Source: Chloroflexota bacterium
GTDB lineage: Bacteria; Chloroflexota; Anaerolineae; Anaerolineales; Villigracilaceae
Direction: 5' to 3'
DNA: 64,000 bases
Assembly (NCBI GenBank): GCA_016866215.1
Contig: VGNE01000005.1
Location: 1-64,000, forward strand
Shown here: in pieces, positions 1-9,262 of the stretch
Layout of the letters: each line of letters opens with the position of its first letter
How positions within the stretch are numbered: position 1 is the stretch's first letter
Program-made: the position numbers and the translations under genes
The notes under the pieces: model-generated
Seen by the model: the letters and a program-made list of their open reading frames with translations, nothing else
The model's database searches: none
What the model was told of the DNA's origin: nothing

Positions 1-97
1 ATATAAAACACAACATGAACTTCCGCAGATTCATGCTCAGGGGTTTGAAAAAGGTAGAGATTGAGTGGGGCTTGGTCTGCATGGCTCACAATTTACG

Positions 98-130
98 AAA
101 ACTGGCGATCCCATGACCGCCAGTTTTTTT
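98..130 (+). terminator. Intrinsic terminator, possibly bidirectional
   Basis: Nine-base arms AAACTGGCG (98-106) and CGCCAGTTT (118-126) are separated by 11 bases and followed by a T run to 130. On the minus strand the hairpin is followed by TTTTCG, so it may also stop the recombinase transcript that ends at 213. Confidence 0.6.
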
Positions 131-212
131 ATCTCTCGCTCTCTCCTGACTCTTTTTCCATGTTTTCCATCCTCTTTTTAGACAACCCCTTGTTGTTATT
201 TTCTGAATTAGC

Positions 213-1775
213 TTATTGTGGTTTTGTATGGGTTGTAAAGTCTGAACGGAACTTCATGTGTATCCGTCGATTCTGATCAATTCGTGCTTCCTCCAAAACT
301 GTGTCCACGATTCGTTTTTTCAACACAAACACTTGATGCCTTTCCTCCGGGTTTTGAGGGTCGGCATGAATCAACTCAACTATCTCTGACTGCAGTTCAG
401 CCACATATTTCTTTATCTGTTCTTCCAAGCCAAGTGTTGTAAAATCATCTTTTGTTCGCTCAATGGTTGTCAGCCTGCGTTGCACTCCTCGTTCCTTCTC
501 ATACAGTACCTTCATCTGGGGAGTGAGCTCTTCATCAGGCATGCGTTCTTTGCAAGCTTTGGTGATGAATTCCTGACGTTCATCGTTTAGCCTTTTGAGT
601 TCCTTATGCAGACGTATCTCCTCTCGCTGCATTTGTTCGTAGTCTTTCTGTAACCGGGATACTTTAGCCTCCGCTTCAGCCAGAAGGTAAGCAGGGTTGG
701 TAATAAATTCGCTTACCTTCTCCCAGATTTGGGCTTCGGCTTGTTTGGCGCTGATTGACTTGGGACAATCCGAGGTGCGTAACTCCTTATGCGACTGCGG
801 ACAGAAATAGGTCCCGATGGGAGTCTTGCGCTCGATCCACTCCCCCTGCCTGCTGCGACGGTGGGTTGCTGTTTTTGCCTGCCAGGTCAGGTTACATGAG
901 CATTTTAGATGTCCGGAAAGCAGATAGTCATGGCGGATTTGTTGGGGTGAATTGGTTTTGTTCTTTTCTCGTTGCGTCCTGAACAACTCATAGGTGGGGG
1001 TATCGAGAATTGGCTCCACTGGGAGTTGGAAGGTTTCGCCATCACGCGACTGTTCCTTGTAGCCATAGGCATATTCTTTGGCGGATTCCAGGATACCCTG
1101 GATGCTGGAACGAGCCCAGTGGATATGTCTTGGTGTACTGCTCCCCTTCTGGGGAGCATTGCTGGTAATGAGTCTTTCACGAATTTGCAGCAATGGAACG
1201 CCCACGTTGTACCATTCGAAGATTTTCCGAACCCATTTTGCTTCCTCTTCGACAACATAAATCCTGTCGCCTATACGACAATAACCATAACGATCCTGCC
1301 CGGTATTTGCTTTTCCCGCTTTCAACCGCGCCTTGACACCCATTCCCAACCGTTCTTTCATACCATCCAGTTCCATCTGGGCAGCCCAAGCACGGACCGG
1401 AGCGATCTTGGAATCGAAATTTTCTTTTGCCAACAGGATTTCAATCTTATAGTCCTGGACGGTTTCCAAAACCGTCAACATGGAGCGCAATCCTCGGTAC
1501 AGCCTGTCTTCACGCCAGGCGAGAATAACATCGAACTCATCTCTGGCGGCGTCATTGAGCATGGCTAACAAACCGGGGCGATCTGAGCGACTGCCCGATG
1601 GCTCGACCAGTTTGTTGCCCGCGCGATATTTTTCCACATCGCGATAAACACGAACCACTTGCAATCCCTTTTCCTGAGCCAGATTCAAGCAATCTGTTTC
1701 CTGCTCAATTGGGCTGGAATTCGCCCCTTGTGTTTCTGATGATGTGCGGATATAGATTACTGCTCTGCGAGTCAT
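213..1775 (-). CDS. Large serine recombinase (site-specific integrase/resolvase family)
   Basis: A 520-residue protein of the large serine recombinase type, which cuts and rejoins DNA through a covalent phosphoserine intermediate. The N-terminal catalytic domain starts with YIRTSSETQG, where Ser12 is the likely nucleophile, and contains the arginine-rich REDRLYRG motif near residue 90. A recombinase domain follows around residues 150-270. A zinc-ribbon-like stretch (CSC near 295, then further Cys around 325-340) and a long charged coiled coil at about 360-480 complete the layout. The length is usual for the family. It stands alone on the minus strand, diverging from the SNF2 gene. A related C-terminal remnant lies at 7505-7822. 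No attachment site could be defined beside it. The gene appears intact. Confidence 0.9.
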   Translation of the reverse strand: MTRRAVIYIRTSSETQGANSSPIEQETDCLNLAQEKGLQVVRVYRDVEKYRAGNKLVEPSGSRSDRPGLLAMLNDAARDEFDVILAWREDRLYRGLRSMLTVLETVQDYKIEILLAKENFDSKIAPVRAWAAQMELDGMKERLGMGVKARLKAGKANTGQDRYGYCRIGDRIYVVEEEAKWVRKIFEWYNVGVPLLQIRERLITSNAPQKGSSTPRHIHWARSSIQGILESAKEYAYGYKEQSRDGETFQLPVEPILDTPTYELFRTQREKNKTNSPQQIRHDYLLSGHLKCSCNLTWQAKTATHRRSRQGEWIERKTPIGTYFCPQSHKELRTSDCPKSISAKQAEAQIWEKVSEFITNPAYLLAEAEAKVSRLQKDYEQMQREEIRLHKELKRLNDERQEFITKACKERMPDEELTPQMKVLYEKERGVQRRLTTIERTKDDFTTLGLEEQIKKYVAELQSEIVELIHADPQNPEERHQVFVLKKRIVDTVLEEARIDQNRRIHMKFRSDFTTHTKPQ

Positions 1776-2027
1776 TTGAATACCTTCAAAAAGAAAATAT
1801 GGAACTATCGGTTCAACTATACCGAAAATAATCGATGGGTGGTGTTGAAGTGTCGCTAAGAAATTCCGAGCATTGCCGCCATGTATCCCTGCGTGCGTGG
1901 ATATTACGGTGACTCAACCAATTATTCCTTCAACGAATAAGATCGCAGTCCGACCTCGTTTTGTTACCTTGCTAATCTGAACGAACTGGCACAAATTTAT
2001 TGTACAATGAACAACAAACAGATAATC

Positions 2028-5000
2028 ATGAACACTCTTCATGCACATTACCACTCCCCTCAAGCTTCGAACCAGACGGGCGGCATTTTATTTTGGATGG
2101 AAACATCCGACCAACCCACGCCCAAAAGCGGACGCTCCTCAAAAAAAGAAAAGTCACGCCTGCACCCATTTTGCGCAGATACGGACACGCTCAAACACGT
2201 GCTCAACATCGAGGGCACATCCAAAACCGTCACACTGCGCCTGCCTGCTGTCAAAGGGATTCCGTTCCCATCACCACAGTTGATTCACAATTGGGACTTG
2301 GACTCCAAAAATCCGAAACTCACCCCATTTCTTATAAATGGGATTTGGATGCGCCCGCCCGAAGCGATTTTCACGCTGTTGGCGGTTTCCTCCAACACGA
2401 ACGCTTCTTTCTCCCTCGCAGCGGATACCCGTTTCTGGACAATGGTCAGCGCTTTGAGTTTGGAGACTCTCGCGGCACACAAACTCCTCTCGATCATCGT
2501 GAGCGAAGGCAAGGATTATTACGCCCGTTGGCTGCCCGTGTTGGATTCGCCCAAAGACGCGGCGCGCTTGAAGCAACTCGAAGACGCCATGCCCGCTGTC
2601 TGCCGCGCGGGCTCGCCCGAATCTTCTCCAAAAAGTTTGTTGACCAGTTTCCTCAACACCTTCTGCGACGCGCTCGCGCGTGAGTGGGGCAAATCTACTG
2701 CGCCAAAACTGTATGATGATTCATCTGCAATAAACTGGATTAAAGCATTGTTCATCGAAAATGCCGCGATCAATTTATCATCGGCACAGGCGCAGAACCT
2801 TGCAACAAGTCACAAGGCATGGATGCGCAACCTGCACGTCGCGGGCGATGCCGCATTCCGAATTGCGTTTCGTCTCGAAGCGCCCGCTTTGCAACAACAA
2901 CCCTGGCAATTGCATTATCTGATTCAGGCAAAGGACGATCCCAGCCTGTTGATTTCCGCCGATGAAGTCTGGAAGAAGACCAGGGGCGCGTTGACGCATC
3001 TCGGTCATCGCTTTGAGCAGCCGCAGGAAAAATTGCTGACGGGCTTGGGCTATGCCGCGCGATTGTTCCCACCCGTGACCGAAAGCTTGAGAAGCAAACG
3101 TCCCACCGAATTAACGATAGACACCAACGGCGCGTACACGTTTTTGCGCGAGACTGCTCCGTTGCTCGAAGGCGCGGGCTTTGGCATTCTCGTCCCGCCG
3201 TGGTGGAACAAGAAGGGCACGCGGCTGGGCGTCAAGGTCAAAATGAAATCGCAGGGCAAGGATGCCGTCAAAGGACACATGTCCTTCGAGAGTCTGGTCA
3301 GGTATCAGTGGAAGTTGTCGCTGGGCGAGACCGAGTTGACCGAAGCCGAATTCAAGGCGTTGGCAAAGTTGAAATCGCCACTGATTCAAATCCGCGGACA
3401 GTGGGTTACGCTCAACGCGGAACAAATCGAAGCGGCGATCAAGTTTTGGGAAAAGAGTCAACTCGAAGGTGAGATGTCCCTGCTCGACGCGATGAAACTC
3501 GGCTTGGGCGGAGAAACGTCAGCGGGCGGGCTGCCCATCGACGGAATCGAATCCGACAAATGGTTATCCGAGTGGTTGAAGAAGTTCGAGCAAGCCGACA
3601 AACTCGAACAATTGCCGCAGCCCAAAAATTTGGATGGTCAACTGCGCCCGTATCAACTGTATGGATTTTCATGGCTGGCTTTTCTCCGCAAGTGGGGCAT
3701 GGGCGCATGTCTCGCCGACGACATGGGACTTGGAAAAACGATTCAAACCATCTCGTTGTTGCTGAACGAGAAAGGGACGAAGAAAAAATTACCCGCGCCT
3801 GCCTTGCTGATCGCGCCCACGTCGGTGGTGACCAACTGGGAGCGGGAGATTGGCAAATTCGCCCCAGGTTTGAAAACTTATGTCCATCGGGGAGGGAGCA
3901 GGCTAAGGGGCAAAGAGATGCGGGAGGCGGTCAAAGGTCAGGACGTGGTGCTGACCAGTTATCCCGTCGCGCGGCTCGACGCGGAATCTTTTCAATCCAT
4001 GAACTGGCTGGCGGTGATTTTGGACGAGGCGCAGAACATCAAAAATCCCGAAGCAAAACAGACGCAAGCCATCCGCAAGATTGGCGCCGAGTTTCGCATT
4101 GCGCTAACAGGCACGCCTGTGGAAAACCGTCTGTCCGAGTTGTGGTCAATCATGCACTTCCTGAACCCTGGTTATCTCGGCGCGCGCAAATCATTCCGCG
4201 AGAATTTTGCGCTGCCCATCGAACGCTATCACGATGAAGAAGCCATCAAGCAATTGAAGCAATTGACCACGCCATTCATTTTGCGGCGCGTCAAAACCGA
4301 TCCGCGCGTGATTTCAGATTTGCCCGATAAAGTGGAAACGAAAGTTTACTGCACGCTGACCGAGGAACAAGCTACGCTGTATGAGGCGGTGGTGCAGGAT
4401 GTAATGAAGCAGATCGAGGAGGAAGAAGGAATCAAGAGGCGCGGGCTGGTGTTGAGCATGATGATGCAGTTGAAGCAGATTTGCAATCATCCTGTGCAGT
4501 ATCTTCATCAAAAGAGCAAGGCTGGCGCGGATGTTTCGCTCGACAATCGCAGCGGAAAGTTGGAACGTCTCGGCGAGTTGTTGGAGGAAGTGCTGGCTGA
4601 CAATGACCGCGCTCTGATCTTCACGCAGTTTGCGGAGATGGGCGAAATGCTGGCGGATTATCTACCGAAAGCATTTGGCGCGGCAACTCAATTCCTGCAT
4701 GGCGGCACGTCCGCGAAGATGCGCGATCAGATGGTGAAGCGTTTCCAGGAGGATGAACACGCGCCGCCGATTTTTATTTTGTCGCTCAAAGCGGGCGGCA
4801 CGGGCTTGAACCTGACTCGCGCCAACCACGTCTTCCACTTCGACCGTTGGTGGAATCCCGCAGTGGAAAATCAAGCCACCGACCGCGCCTTTCGCATCGG
4901 GCAGAAGCGCAACGTGCAGGTGCATAAATTCGTCACAACGGGAACGCTCGAAGAGATGATCGACGACATGATCGAATCCAAAAAAGGACTGGCGCAAGCG

Positions 5001-5081
5001 GTGGTCGGTTCGGGGGAAAATTGGCTCACAGAAATGAGCACGGATGAATTGCGCCGTGTGGTCACGTTGAGGAGGCAGTGA
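2028..5081 (+). CDS. SNF2-family DEAD/DEAH-box helicase (YwqA/HepA-like)
   Basis: A SNF2-type ATP-dependent DNA translocase of about 1017 residues. The helicase core occupies the C-terminal half, with Walker A DDMGLGKTIQT around residue 565, the Walker B box DEAQNIKNP around 670, and helicase C-terminal motifs GGTGLNLTRANHV and DRAFRIGQKRNV near 925-960. The N-terminal half is the variable region seen in bacterial SNF2 proteins paired with SWIM proteins. The ATG at 2028 is preferred over the one at 2007, because a TACAAT -10-like box covers 2003-2008 and would place the transcript start after 2007. It overlaps the SWIM gene by four bases, so the two are co-transcribed, as in the B. subtilis ywqA-ywqB pair. 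A role in DNA repair, transcription or defence cannot be decided from sequence. Confidence 0.9.
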   Translation: MNTLHAHYHSPQASNQTGGILFWMETSDQPTPKSGRSSKKEKSRLHPFCADTDTLKHVLNIEGTSKTVTLRLPAVKGIPFPSPQLIHNWDLDSKNPKLTPFLINGIWMRPPEAIFTLLAVSSNTNASFSLAADTRFWTMVSALSLETLAAHKLLSIIVSEGKDYYARWLPVLDSPKDAARLKQLEDAMPAVCRAGSPESSPKSLLTSFLNTFCDALAREWGKSTAPKLYDDSSAINWIKALFIENAAINLSSAQAQNLATSHKAWMRNLHVAGDAAFRIAFRLEAPALQQQPWQLHYLIQAKDDPSLLISADEVWKKTRGALTHLGHRFEQPQEKLLTGLGYAARLFPPVTESLRSKRPTELTIDTNGAYTFLRETAPLLEGAGFGILVPPWWNKKGTRLGVKVKMKSQGKDAVKGHMSFESLVRYQWKLSLGETELTEAEFKALAKLKSPLIQIRGQWVTLNAEQIEAAIKFWEKSQLEGEMSLLDAMKLGLGGETSAGGLPIDGIESDKWLSEWLKKFEQADKLEQLPQPKNLDGQLRPYQLYGFSWLAFLRKWGMGACLADDMGLGKTIQTISLLLNEKGTKKKLPAPALLIAPTSVVTNWEREIGKFAPGLKTYVHRGGSRLRGKEMREAVKGQDVVLTSYPVARLDAESFQSMNWLAVILDEAQNIKNPEAKQTQAIRKIGAEFRIALTGTPVENRLSELWSIMHFLNPGYLGARKSFRENFALPIERYHDEEAIKQLKQLTTPFILRRVKTDPRVISDLPDKVETKVYCTLTEEQATLYEAVVQDVMKQIEEEEGIKRRGLVLSMMMQLKQICNHPVQYLHQKSKAGADVSLDNRSGKLERLGELLEEVLADNDRALIFTQFAEMGEMLADYLPKAFGAATQFLHGGTSAKMRDQMVKRFQEDEHAPPIFILSLKAGGTGLNLTRANHVFHFDRWWNPAVENQATDRAFRIGQKRNVQVHKFVTTGTLEEMIDDMIESKKGLAQAVVGSGENWLTEMSTDELRRVVTLRRQ

Positions 5082-5941
5082 TGTCCTACTTCTACTTCAA
5101 ACCAACCAAAGCCATCAAGTCTAAAGATGGTATTAAAGCCCAAAGTAAACGCGGGGCATTTGCGAAAAGCTGGTGGGCACAGAGATGGATCGCCGCATTG
5201 GAACGGCTTGTAGATTCAGGACGCCTCTCACGCGGACGAAGTTATGCGCGTCAGGGTCAGGTGCTTTCGATTGATGAAACCAAAGACGGGGTCGCGGCGC
5301 GTGTGCAGGGTTCGATGCGGACGCCGTACAAGATCAGTATTAAGATGAATCACTTGACCGACGCGGAATGGGACAAGGTCATTGACGTGCTGGCGGAGCA
5401 AGCCATCTTTACCGCGCAATTGCTGGCAGGTGAAATGCCGCAGGACATCGAGCAGGCATTCGAGAAGGCAAAGGTGAGTTTGTTCCCGTCCAATCGCAAA
5501 GACTTGCAAACGGATTGTTCATGTCCCGATTATTCCAATCCGTGCAAACACATTGCCGCGGCGCATTACATTTTGGGCGAACGATTCGATGAAGACCCAT
5601 TCCTGATTTTCCGCCTGCGCGGGCGGACGCAGGAACAAGTCATGCTGGAACTCCGCAAACGTCGCGTGGGAAGCGATGAAACCGAAGATGAAGTGGAAGA
5701 AACGGAAGTAGTCATTCCGCTCGAAGAACAGATCGAAAACTTCTGGGATTTGCGCGTGCCGCTGGAGGGATTCGCCGTGTCGATTCGTCCGCCCGTTATT
5801 GAAATGCCGTTACTCAAACGACTGGGTGAGGCGAACTTTGTCCCTGAGCCTGGACTGCAAAGCATGTTATCTGCCGCGTATCAGGCAGTCAGCCGAAAAG
5901 CGATTCAAACAGCATTTAAAGATATAAGCGAGGAGTCGTAA
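5078..5941 (+). CDS. SWIM zinc-finger protein, partner of the SNF2 helicase
   Basis: A 287-residue protein with a SWIM zinc finger near residues 145-165: CSCPDYSNPCKHIAA supplies the CxC...CxH ligands. The N-terminal part (YFKPTKAIKSKDGIKAQ, SWWAQRWIAALE) is typical of proteins encoded next to SNF2 helicases. The start overlaps the helicase stop as ATGA (5078-5081), which indicates translational coupling. The finger probably binds DNA or mediates protein contacts for the helicase. An acidic linker (DETEDEVEETE) lies around residue 205. The exact role is unknown. Confidence 0.85.
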   Translation: MMSYFYFKPTKAIKSKDGIKAQSKRGAFAKSWWAQRWIAALERLVDSGRLSRGRSYARQGQVLSIDETKDGVAARVQGSMRTPYKISIKMNHLTDAEWDKVIDVLAEQAIFTAQLLAGEMPQDIEQAFEKAKVSLFPSNRKDLQTDCSCPDYSNPCKHIAAAHYILGERFDEDPFLIFRLRGRTQEQVMLELRKRRVGSDETEDEVEETEVVIPLEEQIENFWDLRVPLEGFAVSIRPPVIEMPLLKRLGEANFVPEPGLQSMLSAAYQAVSRKAIQTAFKDISEES

Positions 5942-6029
5942 TAGGACAGTATGTTGGCGGAAAGGTTGGAGAATCAAGTCGAGATACATAAGGAGGCGTG
6001 GGTTGAAATCGTCTAACCTGCAATTATCA

Positions 6030-6058
6030 TTGCGCCAATTTGCCATTTATGGCATAAT
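6030..6058 (+). promoter_or_regulatory. Candidate abiE promoter with overlapping palindrome
   Basis: A TTGCGC -35-like box (6030-6035), a 17-base spacer and CATAAT (6053-6058) lie only six bases before the abiEi ATG. Transcription would start at about the start codon, so the mRNA would be leaderless or nearly so. The palindrome GCCATTTATGGC (6042-6053) sits in the spacer and could be an operator for the AbiEi repressor. This is inferred from sequence only. Confidence 0.45.
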
Positions 6059-6064
6059 AACTGC

Positions 6065-6700
6065 ATGAAATTTGATGATTTCCTTTCCTTAGTGGGAGAC
6101 CAACCTATTTTTGAAACAGGCTTACTACTTGTTGGGAATGTGGATCCCAACGATGTCCGTCGCCAACTCTCACGTTGGACGCGTGCGGGCAAGATTCGTC
6201 AACTGCGTCGCGGACTTTATGCCTTTGCACCTCCTCACAGTAAAGCCGTACCACATCCATTTTTAGTTGCCAACTCACTGGTCACTGGCTCGTATGTCAG
6301 CGGGACATCAGCCCTGGCACATTATGGCTTGATCCCTGAATATGTGCCCCGCACTTTCAGTGTGACATTATCGCGTCCTTCGCAATGGGACGGCGGGTTC
6401 ATCGTTCAGCATCTTGCTCTTCACTTATTCTTTGGCTATCAGTCGATTGAAGTTGCCAAAGGACAGTTTGCTTTCATTGCCCAACCTGAAAAAGCGATTC
6501 TGGATCTCGCACACTTAACGCCGAACTCAGATTCGAAAGAATATCTTACACAGCTCCGACTGCAAAATCTGGAAAGGCTGGATTTGAAACGGTTACGGGA
6601 ATTTGCAGAGCGTGCAGATAAACCCAAGTGGAAACGAGTTGCCAGTCAAGTTGCATCATTGGCATTACAGGAAGAAAGTGAATATAAGGAGTTACGGTGA
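6065..6700 (+). CDS. abiEi: AbiEi-family antitoxin/transcriptional repressor
   Basis: A 211-residue protein of the AbiEi family, the antitoxin of type IV toxin-antitoxin systems. The N-terminal winged-helix region (FETGLLLVGNVDPNDVRRQL then RGLYAFAPP) is followed by the C-terminal antitoxin domain, with the typical GSYVSGTSALAHYGLIPE and EKAILDLAHL blocks. In this family the antitoxin represses its own operon and counteracts the AbiEii nucleotidyltransferase without direct binding. It overlaps abiEii by four bases. The start follows a promoter-like sequence almost directly, with no clear ribosome-binding site. Confidence 0.85.
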   Translation: MKFDDFLSLVGDQPIFETGLLLVGNVDPNDVRRQLSRWTRAGKIRQLRRGLYAFAPPHSKAVPHPFLVANSLVTGSYVSGTSALAHYGLIPEYVPRTFSVTLSRPSQWDGGFIVQHLALHLFFGYQSIEVAKGQFAFIAQPEKAILDLAHLTPNSDSKEYLTQLRLQNLERLDLKRLREFAERADKPKWKRVASQVASLALQEESEYKELR

Positions 6701-7500
6701 AGGAATATCTGGCAACACTGATTCGTCCTGTATCTAATCCAATTGAGGCGCGCAACCTGACACGGGAATATTTACAGGCACTGATCTTACAAAGCTTGCA
6801 GCGAGCAGGAGCTATGACCGCTCTTGCTTTTCATGGTGGCACAGCACTGCGATTTCTTTTCTCGCTCCCACGATTTTCCGAAGATCTGGATTTTGCGCTT
6901 GAAGGAAACCCTTCTACTTACGATTTCCGTGCATATCTGCAATCCATTCGGAAAGATTTGGAGGCGCAGGGATATACCATCACGCTCAAAGTGAATGATG
7001 GAAAAACAGTTCACAGCGCCTTCGTACGTTTTCCCAACCTTTTGTTTGAATTGAGCTTGTCTCCTCATCGGGATGAGATACTGGCGGTGAAACTCGAGGT
7101 TGATACCAACCCGCCTGCTGGAGCCCAATTGGCAACATCGCTGGTTCGCCGCCATGTATTGCTTAATGTACAGCATCATGATCAGGCATCTCTGCTGGCT
7201 GGCAAGCTCCATGCTATTTTGCAAAGACCTTATTTCAAAGGACGTGACCTGTACGACATGATGTGGTATTTGAGCGACAGGGAGTGGCCTGCTCCCAATT
7301 TGGATTTGCTCAACAACGCCTTGAAGCAAACCAATTGGACCGGAGGACCATTATTATCGAATAACTGGCGTGAAGTAGTACACAAGAAAATTGAATCCAC
7401 ACCCTGGGAACAGGCAGTAGACGATGTTCGACCGTTCATCGCTTCAGTAGATGAACTTGAACTGTTGACAAAGGAGAATTTGCTTGATCTTCTCAGATAA
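6697..7500 (+). CDS. abiEii: AbiEii-family nucleotidyltransferase toxin
   Basis: A 267-residue toxin of the AbiEii/DUF1814 nucleotidyltransferase family. The signature motifs are present: GGTAL at residues 47-51, SEDLDF at 61-66 with the metal-binding aspartates D63 and D65, and KGRDLYDMMWYL near 180-191. It is expected to be a cytosolic GTP-dependent nucleotidyltransferase that arrests growth or aborts phage infection. The start lies inside the antitoxin stop (GTG at 6697, overlapping TGA). The reading frame is complete, so the module looks functional. Its neighbours are the SNF2/SWIM pair and a decayed recombinase. Confidence 0.85.
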   Translation: MKEYLATLIRPVSNPIEARNLTREYLQALILQSLQRAGAMTALAFHGGTALRFLFSLPRFSEDLDFALEGNPSTYDFRAYLQSIRKDLEAQGYTITLKVNDGKTVHSAFVRFPNLLFELSLSPHRDEILAVKLEVDTNPPAGAQLATSLVRRHVLLNVQHHDQASLLAGKLHAILQRPYFKGRDLYDMMWYLSDREWPAPNLDLLNNALKQTNWTGGPLLSNNWREVVHKKIESTPWEQAVDDVRPFIASVDELELLTKENLLDLLR

Positions 7501-7504
7501 CTTT

Positions 7505-7822
7505 TCACAGGGTCAAAGCGATACACTCGGCGCGGCACATATCATGTATACGGGTATAAATTTCGCCCCGCCTGGAATATGCCGCAGGGCTAAGGTTCTC
7601 CAAACCTGCATCTTGATCGAGGATCTTTTGTAAATCCAAACGAATCACAACATTTAGTTCTCGATTTTTGTTGATTGTCACCTCCTCAACCAAGGTATCT
7701 ACGACCTTCTTCTTGAGCAAGAACACTCCATGTCGCTCCTCTTCAGTTTGAGGAGCGGCTTCTTTTAACTCTACAACACCTACCTGTAAATCCGCCAGGT
7801 ACTCCTCAAATTTTGCTTCCCA
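7505..7822 (-). pseudogene. C-terminal remnant of a second serine recombinase
   Basis: The minus-strand frame resembles the C-terminus of the intact recombinase at 213-1775. EEYLADLQVGVVELKEAAPQ aligns with KKYVAELQSEIVELIHADPQ, and EEERHGVFLLKKKVVDTLVEE aligns with PEERHQVFVLKKRIVDTVLEE. The catalytic domain is absent, and upstream of about 7822 the frame runs into the antisense of another broken gene. The last codons, reading EIYTRIHDM then CRAECIALTL, carry copy 1 of a repeat found four more times in this window. Confidence 0.8.
7530..7567 (+). repeat. Recombinase-tail repeat, copy 1
   Basis: The core GTATACGGGTATAAATTTCG (7548-7567) is preceded by GCGGCACATATCAT. Read on the minus strand it encodes EIYTRIHDM and forms the very end of the recombinase remnant. 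Related copies are at 32725-32812, 53783-53852, 56170-56237 and 56567-56607, all in the same orientation. Confidence 0.7.
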
Positions 7823-7835
7823 GTAAAAAGCAAGT

Positions 7836-8294
7836 GTGTTGCTCGTCGCTGTGCTCGATGATCTGGCATCCATTCTAGCGGATGCCCCGGACGGGCAGGA
7901 GATTTCAAATTTGCGGGCGCGCGTCCATGCGGTTCAGGATGGACTGTTGAAGGAATCTCTGATCATAGCGCCTTTGTCCACGCTTGATCTTTTAACGCTG
8001 CATAAAGCCCCAGCGGAGATTCAAAGATTCGTCGAAGCGAAGCCAGCTCAAAGTCTGAGGAAGACGCGCACCTGTCCCGTGTGTGACGCGTTGAGCCGCG
8101 CCGCGTTCGATTTCTTCGTCGCGCTGGAGGGAAGCCTCATCAAGGAAGCGCAAGTGCGAAATGAGTTTGCATCCGTGCGCGGGCTGTGCAACCTGCATAC
8201 GTGGCAGTTCCAGAATGCTGCCGCACCGCAGGACATCAGCGTGGGTTATGTGCCGCTGGTGGTACGCACCGCGTTTACCAAAAGTGTGCAATAA
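7836..8294 (+). pseudogene. Fragment of a Cys-rich protein (DUF6062-like)
   Basis: A 152-codon frame contains CPVCDALSRAAFDFF and, about 60 residues later, LCNLHTWQ. This Cys/His pattern resembles DUF6062-type proteins, which carry CPVC modules and are much longer. The N-terminus runs straight out of the antisense of the recombinase remnant, and the C-terminus stops soon after the second motif, so both ends appear cut. Function unknown. The family call is tentative. Confidence 0.45.
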
Positions 8295-8364
8295 TAGGGA
8301 GAGTTTGGAAAGCCCGCCACTACGCCTGAGCCAAACCATTGGGCTTCCATCAGAATACCCAAAA

Positions 8365-9069
8365 ATGGTCACATCAATAATATCAACCGTTGTGTTTTTA
8401 GTATTTGTTCTTTTGATACATGGCGGAGGTTACTCTCCTCCGCCATGTTCATCTGAAAAACCTAACAGGGACTACATTGAAGCCAGCGTCCTTGTGGGCT
8501 GCCTGCTCATTGTCCCATTTGTCAAGTTCAACCTGTTCTGGTATTCTGGTTGGCAAAGCACTTACCTTGTATTTGGTGTTCTCTCTCCACTCATCATGGA
8601 ATTAGTTCTGCGAAAGCGTAAGTTGTCTGTAATTGGTTTTAGAATGCCGACAAATAAGAAGGTACTGTTTCTGATTGCTGGCATACTTGGCCTTTACATG
8701 ATCTCCAGGCTTGTTGTTCCTCTCTTTGTAGGCGCAGCATATACTTTCAATTGGCGGGGTTTCGTTTCAAACGCCATCATTTTTGCTTTTCTGGAAGAAG
8801 TGGTCTTCCGAGGATTGATTCAAACGCGGTTAGAGTCCGCGCTGGGTGCGGTATGGTCATGGGTTCTAACAGGGCTATTCTTCGGGTTCTATCACTACTA
8901 TGTGCATTATTTAGTACCAGGACAAGCACTGACTATCGCGAACTTATTCGAGTTGCTATTTCTAACCGCCTTTGGGATGATGCTTGGAGTTATTTTCGCA
9001 AAGACGAGAAGCTTGATTCCATCCTACCTTATTCATGCAGTAAACAACCTTTCAATATTCACTATGTAG
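8365..9069 (+). CDS. CPBP-family intramembrane metalloprotease
   Basis: A predicted multi-pass membrane protein of about 234 residues with the CPBP (Abi/CAAX protease) signature. The EEVVFRG motif supplies the glutamate pair and arginine, FFGFYHYYVHY supplies a histidine motif, and HAVNNLS near the C-terminus fits the third motif. The start at 8365 is the first ATG that opens a hydrophobic segment; a longer frame begins at 8161 but lies in unrelated sequence. An 11-base perfect inverted repeat (8419-8429 with 8437-8447, arms CATGGCGGAGG) lies inside the first codons, so the true N-terminus may be further in, near the conserved NRDYIEAS segment. The substrate is unknown. Confidence 0.7.
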   Translation: MVTSIISTVVFLVFVLLIHGGGYSPPPCSSEKPNRDYIEASVLVGCLLIVPFVKFNLFWYSGWQSTYLVFGVLSPLIMELVLRKRKLSVIGFRMPTNKKVLFLIAGILGLYMISRLVVPLFVGAAYTFNWRGFVSNAIIFAFLEEVVFRGLIQTRLESALGAVWSWVLTGLFFGFYHYYVHYLVPGQALTIANLFELLFLTAFGMMLGVIFAKTRSLIPSYLIHAVNNLSIFTM

Positions 9070-9125
9070 TTTAGTATGTAAGATTCTTCGGCTATAATTG
9101 AAAATGGCAGCTACCACAGCGTGAA

Positions 9126-9218
9126 GGCGGACGGGGCTATCCTCCTGAAAAACCTGCGAGGTTTGCATGGTTCTGTGCCGTAATGGGAGTGTCGTCCTGC
9201 AATCACCGCCCCACCGCC
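9126..9218 (+). other. Possible structured element between two single genes
   Basis: GGCGG-AC-GGGGC (9126-9137) can pair with GCCCC-A-CCGCC (9208-9218), closing about 70 bases that contain smaller stems such as ACCT-GCG-AGGT. The flanking intergenic stretch (9070-9262) has no reading frame. It could be an RNA motif or a repeat. No known family was recognised. Confidence 0.25.
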
Positions 9219-9262
9219 ACCGCAAACCGTTAAATGGCTAAATCAACAGAAAGCAGGAAAAA

